Source: DASVAL01 sp035649575 (GTDB lineage: Bacteria > Planctomycetota > UBA1135 > UBA2386). From it: DNA of 18,409 nt. The notes beneath the pieces are model-generated. The model had not been told where the DNA came from. It saw only the letters and a program-made list of their open reading frames with translations, and searched no databases. The stretch lies in the NCBI GenBank assembly GCA_035649575.1, contig DASRJH010000291.1:1-18409 (forward strand), read 5' to 3'. Of the stretch, positions 6,610 to 14,419 are shown in pieces (positions within the stretch are counted from its first letter, which is position 1; each line of letters opens with the position of its first letter). The position numbers were made by a program, and so were the translations under genes.

Positions 6610-8931
6610 ATGCCGGACCCCCGCAGCGACACACCATCTCGACGCCATCTGCTCGCGATCGCGCTGGCCTCGTTCGCGGTACTGTTCTTCCAGGTCACAG
6701 TGACGCGCGTGCTCAGCGTCGTGCTCTGGTATCACTGGGCCTTCCTGTCGATCTCGCTCGCGATGCTGGGGCTCGGCGCTCCGGGCGTGTGGTTCGCGCT
6801 GCGCCCGCCGCGAGAACACTGGCTGGGCCGCCTGCTGCTCTGCGGCGGCGTGTCGCTGCCATTGGCAGTCGCCGCAGTGCTCTGGATCGGCAACCGCCTG
6901 GGCCACTGGTCGATCGTCGCATGCATGGCCTGTCTGCTCGTTCCGTTCCTGCTGCTCGGCGCGGCCGTGTGCCAGTTGTTGCTCGCCGCGAAAGGGGGCG
7001 CCGTCGGCCGCATGTATGGAGCCGACCTGCTCGGCGCCAGCGCCGCAGCCGCGGTCGCGGTGCCGGTCCTGCACGCCATCGCGACGCCGCTCGCGATCGC
7101 GTGGCTCGGGCTCCTGCCCGTACTCGGCTCGCTGCTGCTCGGCATGCGCAAGATGGCCGTCGCGGTCGCTGCGATCGCGATCGCCGGCATCGCGGTCGAC
7201 GGGCGCGCGTTCGAGGTCCGCCTCACGAAGTCGTACGACGAACGCGACTGGCCGCGCATCCACGAACGCTGGACCCCGACCGCACGCCTCGCCTTCTTCG
7301 ACCTGCAGCGGGTGTTCGGCGACAAGAGGGCGGGCTTTGGTTGGGGATTCGGCAGCAAGGTCCCGGCCAGCCGCGCCATCGAGTATTGGATGGAACAGGA
7401 CGGCAGTGCCGGCACGCCGGTCACGAAGTTCGACGGCGACGTGACGGACCTCAGCGAGTTCGACTACCTGCTGCACGACGTCACCACGGTCGGCTACCAG
7501 GTGCGCCCCGCGACCCGCGTGGCGGTCATCGGCGGGGGCGGTGGGCGCGACATCCTCTCCGCGCTGCGCGCCGGCGCGACCGACATCGACGCCGTCGAAC
7601 TGAATCCCGGCGTCGTCGAGACGATCTCGGAGGTCTTCAAGGACTTCAGCGGCGACATCTACCACGCGCGCGGGGTGCATGCCGTGATCAGCGAAGGTCG
7701 CAGCTTCCTCACGCGTTCGCGCGGCGACTACGACCTCGTCCAGATCTCGCTGATCGACAGCTGGGCCGCGACCGCCGCGGGTGCGTTCGCGCTCGCCGAG
7801 AACAACCTCTACACCGTCGAAGCCTATCGGCTCTACCTTCGCCGGCTCGGGCCCTCCGGACTCGTGTCGACGAGCCGGTGGCGCAAGTTCGAGATGTCGC
7901 GCCTCTTGTTCCTGAACCAGGAAGCGCTGCGCGCGGAAGGTGCCGTCGATCCGAATGCACACATCGCCGTCGCAGCCGCGGGCAACGTGGTGACCGTGTT
8001 GACGGGCAAGCGCCCCTTCGAGCCACGCGACATCGAGCGCCTGCGCGGTGTCTGCGACGAGCGCGGCTTCGAGCTGCTGTGGCCGGCAGCGCCGCGGCCC
8101 GAACCGACCGACGTGCCGAAGCTGCTGCTGAACGGCCCGGCCGAGCTTCAGGCGCAAGGTCTCGAGGTGGCGCCGCCGACCGACGATCGGCCGTTCTTCT
8201 TCCAGTCGCTGCCGATCTTCGGCCGCTTCGATCCCGACTTCGCGCGGCAGATCGGCGTCAATGCCGTGGCCGTGACCGCGCTGCAGCTCCTGATGGTCGT
8301 GCTCACGGCACTCACGGTGCTGCTCTTCTTCGCGCCGTTCCTGCTCACGCGCTGGCTGCCGAGGCGGCAGGGCTTCTGGCGCGGCAGCGGTTACTTCGCC
8401 GCGATCGGCCTGTCGTTCATGCTGATCGAGATCCCGTGGCTGCAGCGTTTCGTGCTCTATCTCGGCCACCCGAGCACCGCGGCGACGGTCGTCATCGGCG
8501 CCTTGCTGCTCGGCGCCGGCATGGGGGCGCAACGCTCGGAACGCACGGGTCTGTCGCGGGCGCAGCGGTTCTGGCCGCTCGTGCCGCTCGTGCTCGCGGC
8601 CGCCAATGCCGGAATGACGGTGTTGTTCGAGACGACGCTCGGCGCCGCCGAATGGGTGCGCATCGCGATCGCCGTGGTGATTCTGCTGCCCGTTGGCTTC
8701 CTGCTGGGCCACTTCTTTCCGCTCGGCATGCTGCGTTTCGGCGACGACGACAAGGCGTGGTTCTGGGCGATCAACGGCGCCTGTGGTGTGCTCGCGGGCG
8801 TGTGTTCACTCGCGTTCGCGATGGCCGTGGGATTCAGCGCCGTGGCGTGGATCGGGGTCGCGGGCTACGTCGTCGCGGGTCTGCTCGGCCGGCCGGCGCG
8901 CGCGACTTCGGGTTTCGTGCCAGAATCCTGA
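6610..8931 (+). CDS. Multi-spanning membrane protein with spermidine-synthase-like methyltransferase-fold domain
   Basis: A 773-residue inner-membrane protein in three parts. Residues ~10-210 are about six hydrophobic helices (LLAIALASFAVLFFQVTVTR; AFLSISLAMLGLGAPGVWFA; others). Residues ~215-530 are a soluble Rossmann domain of the spermidine/spermine synthase type, with VAVIGGGGGRDILSALRAGA (nucleotide loop, ~303-322), the ribose-binding acidic residue in DAVELNP (~E329) and YDLVQISLIDSWAA (~376-389). Residues ~545-765 are another six to seven helices. True aminopropyltransferases are soluble, ~300 residues long, and carry a catalytic D-x-x-D-P; here the corresponding stretch reads SLIDSWAA, so spermidine synthesis is doubtful. 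Membrane-fused proteins of this kind are common and uncharacterised. The start gives a short polar N-terminus before the first helix. The next gene starts 38 bp downstream, so the two may be co-transcribed. Confidence 0.83.
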   Translation: MPDPRSDTPSRRHLLAIALASFAVLFFQVTVTRVLSVVLWYHWAFLSISLAMLGLGAPGVWFALRPPREHWLGRLLLCGGVSLPLAVAAVLWIGNRLGHWSIVACMACLLVPFLLLGAAVCQLLLAAKGGAVGRMYGADLLGASAAAAVAVPVLHAIATPLAIAWLGLLPVLGSLLLGMRKMAVAVAAIAIAGIAVDGRAFEVRLTKSYDERDWPRIHERWTPTARLAFFDLQRVFGDKRAGFGWGFGSKVPASRAIEYWMEQDGSAGTPVTKFDGDVTDLSEFDYLLHDVTTVGYQVRPATRVAVIGGGGGRDILSALRAGATDIDAVELNPGVVETISEVFKDFSGDIYHARGVHAVISEGRSFLTRSRGDYDLVQISLIDSWAATAAGAFALAENNLYTVEAYRLYLRRLGPSGLVSTSRWRKFEMSRLLFLNQEALRAEGAVDPNAHIAVAAAGNVVTVLTGKRPFEPRDIERLRGVCDERGFELLWPAAPRPEPTDVPKLLLNGPAELQAQGLEVAPPTDDRPFFFQSLPIFGRFDPDFARQIGVNAVAVTALQLLMVVLTALTVLLFFAPFLLTRWLPRRQGFWRGSGYFAAIGLSFMLIEIPWLQRFVLYLGHPSTAATVVIGALLLGAGMGAQRSERTGLSRAQRFWPLVPLVLAAANAGMTVLFETTLGAAEWVRIAIAVVILLPVGFLLGHFFPLGMLRFGDDDKAWFWAINGACGVLAGVCSLAFAMAVGFSAVAWIGVAGYVVAGLLGRPARATSGFVPES

Positions 8932-8968
8932 ACCCGGGCACGTGGTTGCCCGCCTCTGCCGTGCAACC

Positions 8969-11900
8969 GTGACCGAAGACGAGGGCAACGAACTGCTGCT
9001 GTCGCACACCGCCTGGGTGCATGCCCTGGCGCGAAGCCTCGTGGCTGAACGCGACCTGGCTGCCGACGTAGCCCAGGAGACCATGCTGGTCGCCTGGCGG
9101 CGTGGGCTCGGCGGCGTGCTCGACGTGCGCGCCTGGCTCGCGCAGATCCTGCGGCGTCTCGCGAGCCGCCGCGCGCAGTCCGAGCAGACGCGGCGCGTGC
9201 GTGAGCAGGAGCACGCGCCTCGCGATCCTGCGCCCGCGACCGCGGAGCTCGTCGCGAAGGCCTCGATGCAGCGCGAGGTCGTCGACGCCGTGCTGCGGCT
9301 CGACGAGCCGTATCGGACGACTGTTCTGCTGCGTTTCCTCGAGGAACGCAGCTACCAGCAGATCGCCTCGGCGACCGCAGCACCGATCGAGACCGTGCGC
9401 ACGCGGATCAAACGCGGCCTGCAGCAGCTGCGACAGGATCTGGACCGGCGCCACGGCGCCGCCAGGGCCTGGGCGCTGCCCATCCTCGGGTTCGCGGGAT
9501 TCCACGAGGCAGCCGTTGCGACGGCGGGGGCGGTCTCGACCGCCGCCGCCGGCGCCGCGGGTGCCGGAGTTCTGACGATGAGCATGCAGGCGAAGTTGGT
9601 TGTCGGTGTCGGCGTGTTGTGCGCCGGGATGTTGGCCTGGCAGTTCTGGCCCGCGGCCGAAGGGACGCCGCCCGCGGCCGGGCGGACCGCGAACGAAGTG
9701 GCAGCCGCCGTCGCGGCAGTGCCGCAGCCGTCGAGAGACGCGGTCGCGCCGGAACGTTCGGCGGCAGAGGTCGCGGAGACTGCTCGAGCGGAGCCTCAGC
9801 CGGCGCGGCCGCAGTGGACGGCCTCGGGCCGCATCGTCGACGAGGTGACGAACCAGGGAGTCGCCGGTGCCTGGATCACCCTCGCGCACGACTCGAGCCG
9901 CGAGAGCACGCCCACGACCCAGAGCGGTGCGGATGGCACGTTCACGCTCGACTTCGATCTGCACGCACTGGGGCTCGTCGAGCTGGCGGTGGAACACCCC
10001 GACTACGCCCGGACCCACGTGCCGTTGCACGAGATCGTCGCGCGCAGCCGAGCCGCGAGCAGTCAGCACGCGGCGATCGGCGACGTGCTCATGGCGCGCG
10101 GCGGCGCGCTGAGCGGTCGCGTGTTTGCCGCCGATGGCACGACACCCGTGCCCGGCGCCAGTATCCGGCCCTACCGCGCGACCTATGGCGCGCCGATGCA
10201 GTTCTTCCGCGGCCACTACCGCTTCACCACAACCGACCGCTACCGCTTCACCACAACCGACCGCAACGGTCACTTCGTGTTGCCGTTCCGCGTCGGTCCC
10301 GGCTACCGGCGCGAGTGGCTCGTCGCATGGACCGAGCAAGGCGTCGCATGGACCGAGCAAGGCATCGGCTGGCGCGAGCTGCAACCGTCGCGGCGCGCGC
10401 ACGCGGACGCTGGCTTCGACATCGTGCTGCGCCCCGCGGCGACGCTGCGCGCGCACGTTGTCGATGAGCAAGGTCGGCCGCTCGAGGGCGCGCTCGTGGT
10501 TGCCTACCCGGCGTGCGAACCGATCAGCTCGCCGTACGATGCCGCGCGCAAGTCGCCGCTCGAGCAGGCGCCGCTGCCGCGGTTCCTGCGCTTCACGACG
10601 AACCGCAGTGGCATCGCCGAGCTGCATCCGCCGATCGGTCTCGATGGCTTCCAGTTCGGGACGAAGATCCCCGGTGGACAGGTCTCGGTCGCGGTCGGGT
10701 TCGCCGGCCATCGCCGCTGGAACCAGACGATCGAGCTCGCCGCGGGCGAGGTGCGCGACCTCGAAGTGCGCCTCGTCGCCGGCGTCGAAGTCGACATCGC
10801 GGGAGTCGTGTTGACGCGCGACGGCGCGCCGATCGCGAACGCCGCGGTGACGATCGGTGCTGTGCATGCGTCGACCGATGCGAGCGGCCGGTTCCGGTTC
10901 GAACACGTCGACGTGGCCGAGGGCGTGGTGCAGGTCCAGGCGGCAGCCGCGGGCTTCGTGAGCCGCAGCGAAGTCGTCGACTGCGACAGCTATGGGCGTG
11001 AGCACGCCGTCGAACTGCGGCTCGACCAAGCACTCGCCGTGCGCGGCATCGTCGTGGATCAGGACGGTTCGCCCGTGGCGCAGGCGTTCGTGTCGGCCGG
11101 GCCCGGCGTGAACACCGAGACGCGCGGCGATGGCCGTTTCGAGCTCGCCGGCGTTGCGCTCGCGCAGCGCCACCTCGTCGTGACCGGCAGTCGCGTCGGC
11201 GCCGAGTTCGCGACAATGGTCGCGCCGATCCCCGAGCCGATGCCCGACGAACTGCGGATCGTCGTGCAACGGAACCGCGGCGGCGCGCGCGTCGAGATCG
11301 CGCTGCGCGACCGCGTCACCGGAACGGCGTTGGAACCCGCCGGCTGCTGGCTGTTCCCGGTCTCGAAGGACGGTGCCCAGATGGTGGGGCGGGAGCTGCA
11401 GATCCGCGACGGCTTGTGCCACGACGTGGACACGCCCGCGGGGCAGTATCGGGTGCAGGCAGAGATGCGCGACGGCCGCCGCGTCGAGCGTCTGCTCGAA
11501 GTGCCGGCCGGCGTGCCCGTGGTGCGCGAACAGTTGTTGCTGGACCCCGCGGGCAGCGCGCGATGCACACTCGATCTGTCGCTGCTCGCCAAGGTGCCCG
11601 AACGGCTGCGCGTCGAGATCGTGCCGTTCGACAGCGGCCGCTTGCACGTGGTCGGTCGCACGGGCGGCCCGCCGCAGGGTGATCACACGGTGTTGCTCTC
11701 GCCGGCTACCGAACGCGAGATCGAAGTCAGGGGCGTGCGACCCGGCCCGTTCGTGTTGCGAGTGCTCGACGAGGTCGCCGGCGAGGTCATCGTCGATGTC
11801 GCGCCGGGTGGCACGGCCGTGGTGAAGATGCAGTTGGTGCCGGCTGGCCGGCTCGAGCTCACGTGCGAACGGCCTGCAACGTTCGACAGCGTGTTGGTGC

Positions 11901-12103
11901 ACAGCAAGCGCGCCGACTCGAACTGGAGCACGCCGCAGCAGCTCATGGGCTGCCGCGGCAAGAGGTCGCTCGGTGGGATCGTCGTGCCTGCCGGCGCGGT
12001 CGCGTGGCGCGTCGGTTACCTGCCCGACGGCGGCGAGATGACGGCGCGCGAGGGGCAGACCACCGTGCTTGCCGGCGGCAGCGCGTCGGTGCGCATCGAC
12101 TGA
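8969..12103 (+). CDS. ECF sigma factor fused to a transmembrane segment and carboxypeptidase-regulatory-like repeats
   Basis: A single open frame of 1044 residues. Residues ~8-75 are sigma region 2 (ELLLSHTAWVHALARSLV, DLAADVAQETMLVAWRR). Residues ~104-158 are region 4 with its helix-turn-helix (RSYQQIASATAAPIETVRTR), the promoter -35 reader. A small-residue-rich stretch (~168-204) leads to a hydrophobic segment at ~208-226 (AKLVVGVGVLCAGMLAWQFW). A Pro/Ala-rich linker follows, then at least five carboxypeptidase-regulatory-like beta-sandwich domains beginning near SGRIVDEVTNQGV, SGRVFAADGTTPV, RAHVVDEQGRPLE, IAGVVLTRDGAPI and VRGIVVDQDGSPV, several with the ADGRF/ASGRF motif. The N-terminus would be cytoplasmic and the repeats outside. 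GTG 8969 is chosen because it gives a normal ECF N-terminus; GTG 8942 is the alternative. The architecture suggests a membrane-tethered transcription factor that is released or regulated through its outer part. Confidence 0.85.
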   Translation: MTEDEGNELLLSHTAWVHALARSLVAERDLAADVAQETMLVAWRRGLGGVLDVRAWLAQILRRLASRRAQSEQTRRVREQEHAPRDPAPATAELVAKASMQREVVDAVLRLDEPYRTTVLLRFLEERSYQQIASATAAPIETVRTRIKRGLQQLRQDLDRRHGAARAWALPILGFAGFHEAAVATAGAVSTAAAGAAGAGVLTMSMQAKLVVGVGVLCAGMLAWQFWPAAEGTPPAAGRTANEVAAAVAAVPQPSRDAVAPERSAAEVAETARAEPQPARPQWTASGRIVDEVTNQGVAGAWITLAHDSSRESTPTTQSGADGTFTLDFDLHALGLVELAVEHPDYARTHVPLHEIVARSRAASSQHAAIGDVLMARGGALSGRVFAADGTTPVPGASIRPYRATYGAPMQFFRGHYRFTTTDRYRFTTTDRNGHFVLPFRVGPGYRREWLVAWTEQGVAWTEQGIGWRELQPSRRAHADAGFDIVLRPAATLRAHVVDEQGRPLEGALVVAYPACEPISSPYDAARKSPLEQAPLPRFLRFTTNRSGIAELHPPIGLDGFQFGTKIPGGQVSVAVGFAGHRRWNQTIELAAGEVRDLEVRLVAGVEVDIAGVVLTRDGAPIANAAVTIGAVHASTDASGRFRFEHVDVAEGVVQVQAAAAGFVSRSEVVDCDSYGREHAVELRLDQALAVRGIVVDQDGSPVAQAFVSAGPGVNTETRGDGRFELAGVALAQRHLVVTGSRVGAEFATMVAPIPEPMPDELRIVVQRNRGGARVEIALRDRVTGTALEPAGCWLFPVSKDGAQMVGRELQIRDGLCHDVDTPAGQYRVQAEMRDGRRVERLLEVPAGVPVVREQLLLDPAGSARCTLDLSLLAKVPERLRVEIVPFDSGRLHVVGRTGGPPQGDHTVLLSPATEREIEVRGVRPGPFVLRVLDEVAGEVIVDVAPGGTAVVKMQLVPAGRLELTCERPATFDSVLVHSKRADSNWSTPQQLMGCRGKRSLGGIVVPAGAVAWRVGYLPDGGEMTAREGQTTVLAGGSASVRID
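10217..10264 (+). repeat. Perfect in-frame tandem duplication, 2 x 24 bp
   Basis: The 24 bp at 10217-10240 are repeated without a difference at 10241-10264, inside the second repeat domain of the sigma-fusion protein. It encodes YRFTTTDR twice, and the duplication keeps the frame. Perfect identity, including third positions, implies a recent event. Confidence 0.9.
10322..10363 (+). repeat. Perfect in-frame tandem duplication, 2 x 21 bp
   Basis: The 21 bp at 10322-10342 recur exactly at 10343-10363 and encode VAWTEQG twice. It lies 57 bp after the 24-bp duplication in the same domain of the same gene. Confidence 0.9.
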
Positions 12104-12201
12104 CACGCGGCCTTCGTCATCACGGCGATCGCCCGGGTCCGTTTCCCGCACCAATTCGCCGCACGTTGCCGGCCCGATCGTGTCTCGCGACACTGCGGCC
12201 C

Positions 12202-13296
12202 ATGCTGCTTCGTGTCCTTTCGCTCGCGTTCGTACTCTGTCACCCGCTCGAGGCCCAGAAGCCGAAGCCTTCCGGCAAGGACGCCGACGCGACGATCGCA
12301 GGCGCTGCTGGCGAGGCGCTCGACGCGATCGTGCAGAAGTTCGATGCAGCCACCGGCGGTTTCTCGGGCTCCGTGCTCGTCGCGAAGGACAGCAAGATCG
12401 TGCTCGAGAAGGGCTACGGCTTCCACGACGCCGAGAAGAAGCAGCCGATGCGCATCGACGCGCTGTGGGACTGGGCCTCCGTCAGCAAGCAGTTCACGGC
12501 GGCAGCGCTGCTGCGACTGCAGGACAAGAAGAAGGTCAAGCTCGACGACGAGCTGCGCAAGTTCTGGCCCAAAGCGTCGGCCGACAAGAAGGGCGTCACG
12601 ATCCGCCACCTGCTGAATCACACGTCGGGGATCGAGGCCGGGTTCAAAGGCGAGTGGAAGTTCGACGCCAAGGTGCGCACCTCGTTCGAGGACCTCGTGC
12701 TCGGTCTGCCGATGACGAGCAAGCCCGGCGAGAAGTTCGTCTACTCGAACTCCGGGTATGCGATGGCGGCGGCGCTCGTCGAGAAGCTGACGGACAAGAC
12801 GTTCGAGCAGTTCTGCATCGAGGAGCTGTTCCGGCCCTTCGGCGTCAAGGACGCGTGCTTCATCGGCTGGTCCGAGCTCGACCTCGAACGCGTGCCGAAG
12901 GTCGCGCGCGGCGCGGGCTTCGCGGACCGGCCGAAGGAGTTCCGGTTCGCGTATGGCAACGAGCTCACGTGGGGCTACCGCGGTTGTGGAGGAGTCGTCG
13001 CGACGACACGCGACATGCTCGCGTGGGACCGCGCGCTGCGCGGCGGCAAGCTGCTGTCGAAGAAGGCGCTCGAGGAGCTCTACACGCCCTGCGTGGACGA
13101 CTACGCGCTTGGCTGGGTCATGCACCAGACGCCGCACGGCAAGCGCGCCGAACACAGCGGCGGCGTGCTCGGCGTCGTCACGCAGTACTTCCGCCTGCTC
13201 GATCGCGACGTGGTCGTCGCATTGGCGTGCAACTACGAACCGAAGGACAACCCGGCCAAGCTCGCCGAACAGCTCGTCGACGAAGTCGTCAAGTAG
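12202..13296 (+). CDS. Secreted serine hydrolase of the beta-lactamase / penicillin-binding class C family
   Basis: A 364-residue exported enzyme of the class C beta-lactamase / D-Ala-D-Ala carboxypeptidase / esterase superfamily, which uses an acyl-serine intermediate. Residues 1-18 are a signal peptide (MLLRVLSLAFVLCHPLEA, before QK). All three active-site motifs are visible: S-x-x-K as S93-V-S-K96 in DWASVSKQFTAAALL, Y-x-N as Y181-S-N183 in VYSNSGYA, and H-S-G-G at 318-321 in place of the K-T-G box. RHLLNHTSGIE (135-145) is another strong family signature. The length is normal. The motifs alone do not separate a peptidase, an esterase and a beta-lactamase; the HSGG variant and the environmental setting favour a peptidase or esterase over antibiotic resistance. 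It begins 98 bp after the sigma-fusion gene; a short hairpin GTGTC-TCGC-GACAC (12180-12193) lies just before the ATG. Confidence 0.9.
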   Translation: MLLRVLSLAFVLCHPLEAQKPKPSGKDADATIAGAAGEALDAIVQKFDAATGGFSGSVLVAKDSKIVLEKGYGFHDAEKKQPMRIDALWDWASVSKQFTAAALLRLQDKKKVKLDDELRKFWPKASADKKGVTIRHLLNHTSGIEAGFKGEWKFDAKVRTSFEDLVLGLPMTSKPGEKFVYSNSGYAMAAALVEKLTDKTFEQFCIEELFRPFGVKDACFIGWSELDLERVPKVARGAGFADRPKEFRFAYGNELTWGYRGCGGVVATTRDMLAWDRALRGGKLLSKKALEELYTPCVDDYALGWVMHQTPHGKRAEHSGGVLGVVTQYFRLLDRDVVVALACNYEPKDNPAKLAEQLVDEVVK

Positions 13297-13497
13297 GCGG
13301 GGGACCTGTCTCCTCGATGCGCGTGCGCGCAGCTCGAGCGGTGCTCGGCGACAGCCCCGCGCGATCTCGGGGCAACCTGTGCCGTGGAATCGGGGCTCGT
13401 CACGCGGTGCGGAATCTACTCGGCTCGGACACCGCGAACGACCGAGGCGCGCGTGAACGCGTTCGCTCCGGCTCGCGCTGCATGTTTCAATGCGCGC
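13297..13497. other. Intergenic region, 201 bp
   Basis: No gene is supported. CCCCG...CGGGG around 13357-13376 can form a 5-bp stem with an 8-nt loop and might be a weak terminator for the hydrolase gene. No convincing promoter for the next gene was found. Confidence 0.3.
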
Positions 13498-14271
13498 ATG
13501 GGATTCGTTCTGCTCAACCTGGCCGTGACCGGCGGGTTGTTTCTCGGCACGATCGTCATGATCCGGGTCGGCTTCCACCACGCGCGGCGCCGCCTGCAGG
13601 TGGCCGAAGAGGATGGCACGTCCGTGAACTCGGTGCATGGCGCCGTCTACGCGCTGCTCGGGCTGCTCATTGCGTTCACGTTCGCGGGCGCGACGGAACG
13701 GTTCAACGGGCGCCGCACGCTAGTCATCGACGAGGCGAACGCGATCGGCACCGCGTACTTGCGGCTCGACCTGCTGCCCGGACAGATACAGCCTGCGTTG
13801 CGCGACCGCTTCCGCCGCTACCTGGACACGCGCCTCGAGACCCACACGCAGCTCGCGTCGTCGCCGGAGGGCCGCGCCGCGAACGCGCGCGCGACAGCAC
13901 TCCAAGGCGAGATCTGGGCGGAGGCACGAGCCGGATCCATCGCCTCGTCGCAGCCATCGTGCGCGATGCTGCTGCTGCCGGCCTTGAACTCGATGTTCGA
14001 CCTCGCGGCGACGCGCGTCGCCGTGCACGAGCTGCACCCGCCGATGACGATCTATGGCATGATCATCGGGCTGACGTGGGTCAGCGGGTTGCTGCTCGGC
14101 CACACGCTGGCCGGCATGAAGGGCCGCCACCGCCTGCACGCCGTGATCTACTCCGGGGTCATCGCGGTGACGTTCTTCGTGATCATGGACATCGAGCATC
14201 CACGCGAGGGACTCATCCGCGTCGACAACGACGACGCGGTCCTCCACTCCGTTCGCGACTCGATGAAGTGA
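13498..14271 (+). CDS. Bestrophin-like (DUF4239-type) membrane protein
   Basis: A 257-residue integral membrane protein resembling the bestrophin-like DUF4239 group, whose function is unknown. Two N-terminal helices (LLNLAVTGGLFLGTIVMIRV at residues ~5-24 and VYALLGLLIAFTFAGATERF at ~50-69) are followed by the characteristic EANAIGTAYLRLDLL segment (~81-95). A soluble helical region with RFRRYLDTRLE comes next, and two C-terminal helices (IYGMIIGLTWVSGLLLGHTL and AVIYSGVIAVTFFVIMDIEH). The tail IEHPREGLIRVDN is also typical of the family. The ATG at 13498 places the first helix right at the N-terminus; no strong ribosome-binding site precedes it. It stands alone and converges with the next gene. 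Confidence 0.8.
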   Translation: MGFVLLNLAVTGGLFLGTIVMIRVGFHHARRRLQVAEEDGTSVNSVHGAVYALLGLLIAFTFAGATERFNGRRTLVIDEANAIGTAYLRLDLLPGQIQPALRDRFRRYLDTRLETHTQLASSPEGRAANARATALQGEIWAEARAGSIASSQPSCAMLLLPALNSMFDLAATRVAVHELHPPMTIYGMIIGLTWVSGLLLGHTLAGMKGRHRLHAVIYSGVIAVTFFVIMDIEHPREGLIRVDNDDAVLHSVRDSMK

Positions 14272-14284
14272 GCAGAGTACTGCA

Positions 14285-14302
14285 CGGGCTCGCGCGAGCC
14301 CG
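14285..14302. terminator. Hairpin after the DUF4239-type gene
   Basis: CGGGCTCGCGCGAGCCCG is a perfect 18-bp palindrome starting 14 bp after the stop at 14271. It has no T-tract. A very similar core (CGCGCGAGCCCG) occurs in the hairpin at 15636-15667, suggesting that a local hairpin sequence is reused. Confidence 0.5.
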
Positions 14303-14371
14303 CAGCCACCTCCCAGGACGCCGCCGCGGGGCTGGCTACGTGTTTCGCCGCTGTTGCATCCCCGCGTTGCG

Positions 14372-14418
14372 GCAGAGAGATGTCTCTGCTTTGTGCCCGC
14401 CGCAGGCGGGCAACAAAG
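14372..14418. terminator. Two adjacent hairpins at the convergent gene ends
   Basis: GCAGAGA-GATG-TCTCTGC (14372-14389) is followed directly by a larger stem CTTTGTGCCCGCC-GCA-GGCGGGC(A)ACAAAG (14389-14418, one bulged A). On the minus strand the larger stem begins right behind the TGA at 14422-14420, ends in AAAG/CTTT flanks, and is a good intrinsic-terminator candidate for the minus-strand gene. The pair may also stop transcripts arriving from the DUF4239-type gene. Confidence 0.6.
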
Positions 14419-14419
14419 T

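Noticed and set aside
6523..8712. Very long minus-strand open frame (continuing the 5125 gene upstream to 8712)
   Set aside because: It is antisense to the well-supported spermidine-synthase-like gene; the extension is His/Arg/Glu-rich shadow translation, and the signal peptide and GGAGGT fix the real start at 6522.
10217..10363. CRISPR-like or VNTR array
   Set aside because: Only two adjacent copies of each of two unrelated units, without spacers and inside a coding frame.
8834..12193. 1119-codon minus-strand open frame opposite the sigma fusion
   Set aside because: Its translation is a His/Arg/Asp-rich shadow without any domain; the plus strand carries clear sigma regions and repeat domains. 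Long antisense frames are expected at this GC content.
12202..13296. Antibiotic-resistance beta-lactamase
   Set aside because: The serine-hydrolase motifs are generic to the class C/PBP/esterase superfamily and nothing in the sequence or the neighbourhood points to drug hydrolysis.
12016..13638. 540-codon minus-strand open frame opposite the serine hydrolase
   Set aside because: Shadow of the beta-lactamase-family gene, whose SxxK, YxN and HSGG motifs are all on the plus strand.
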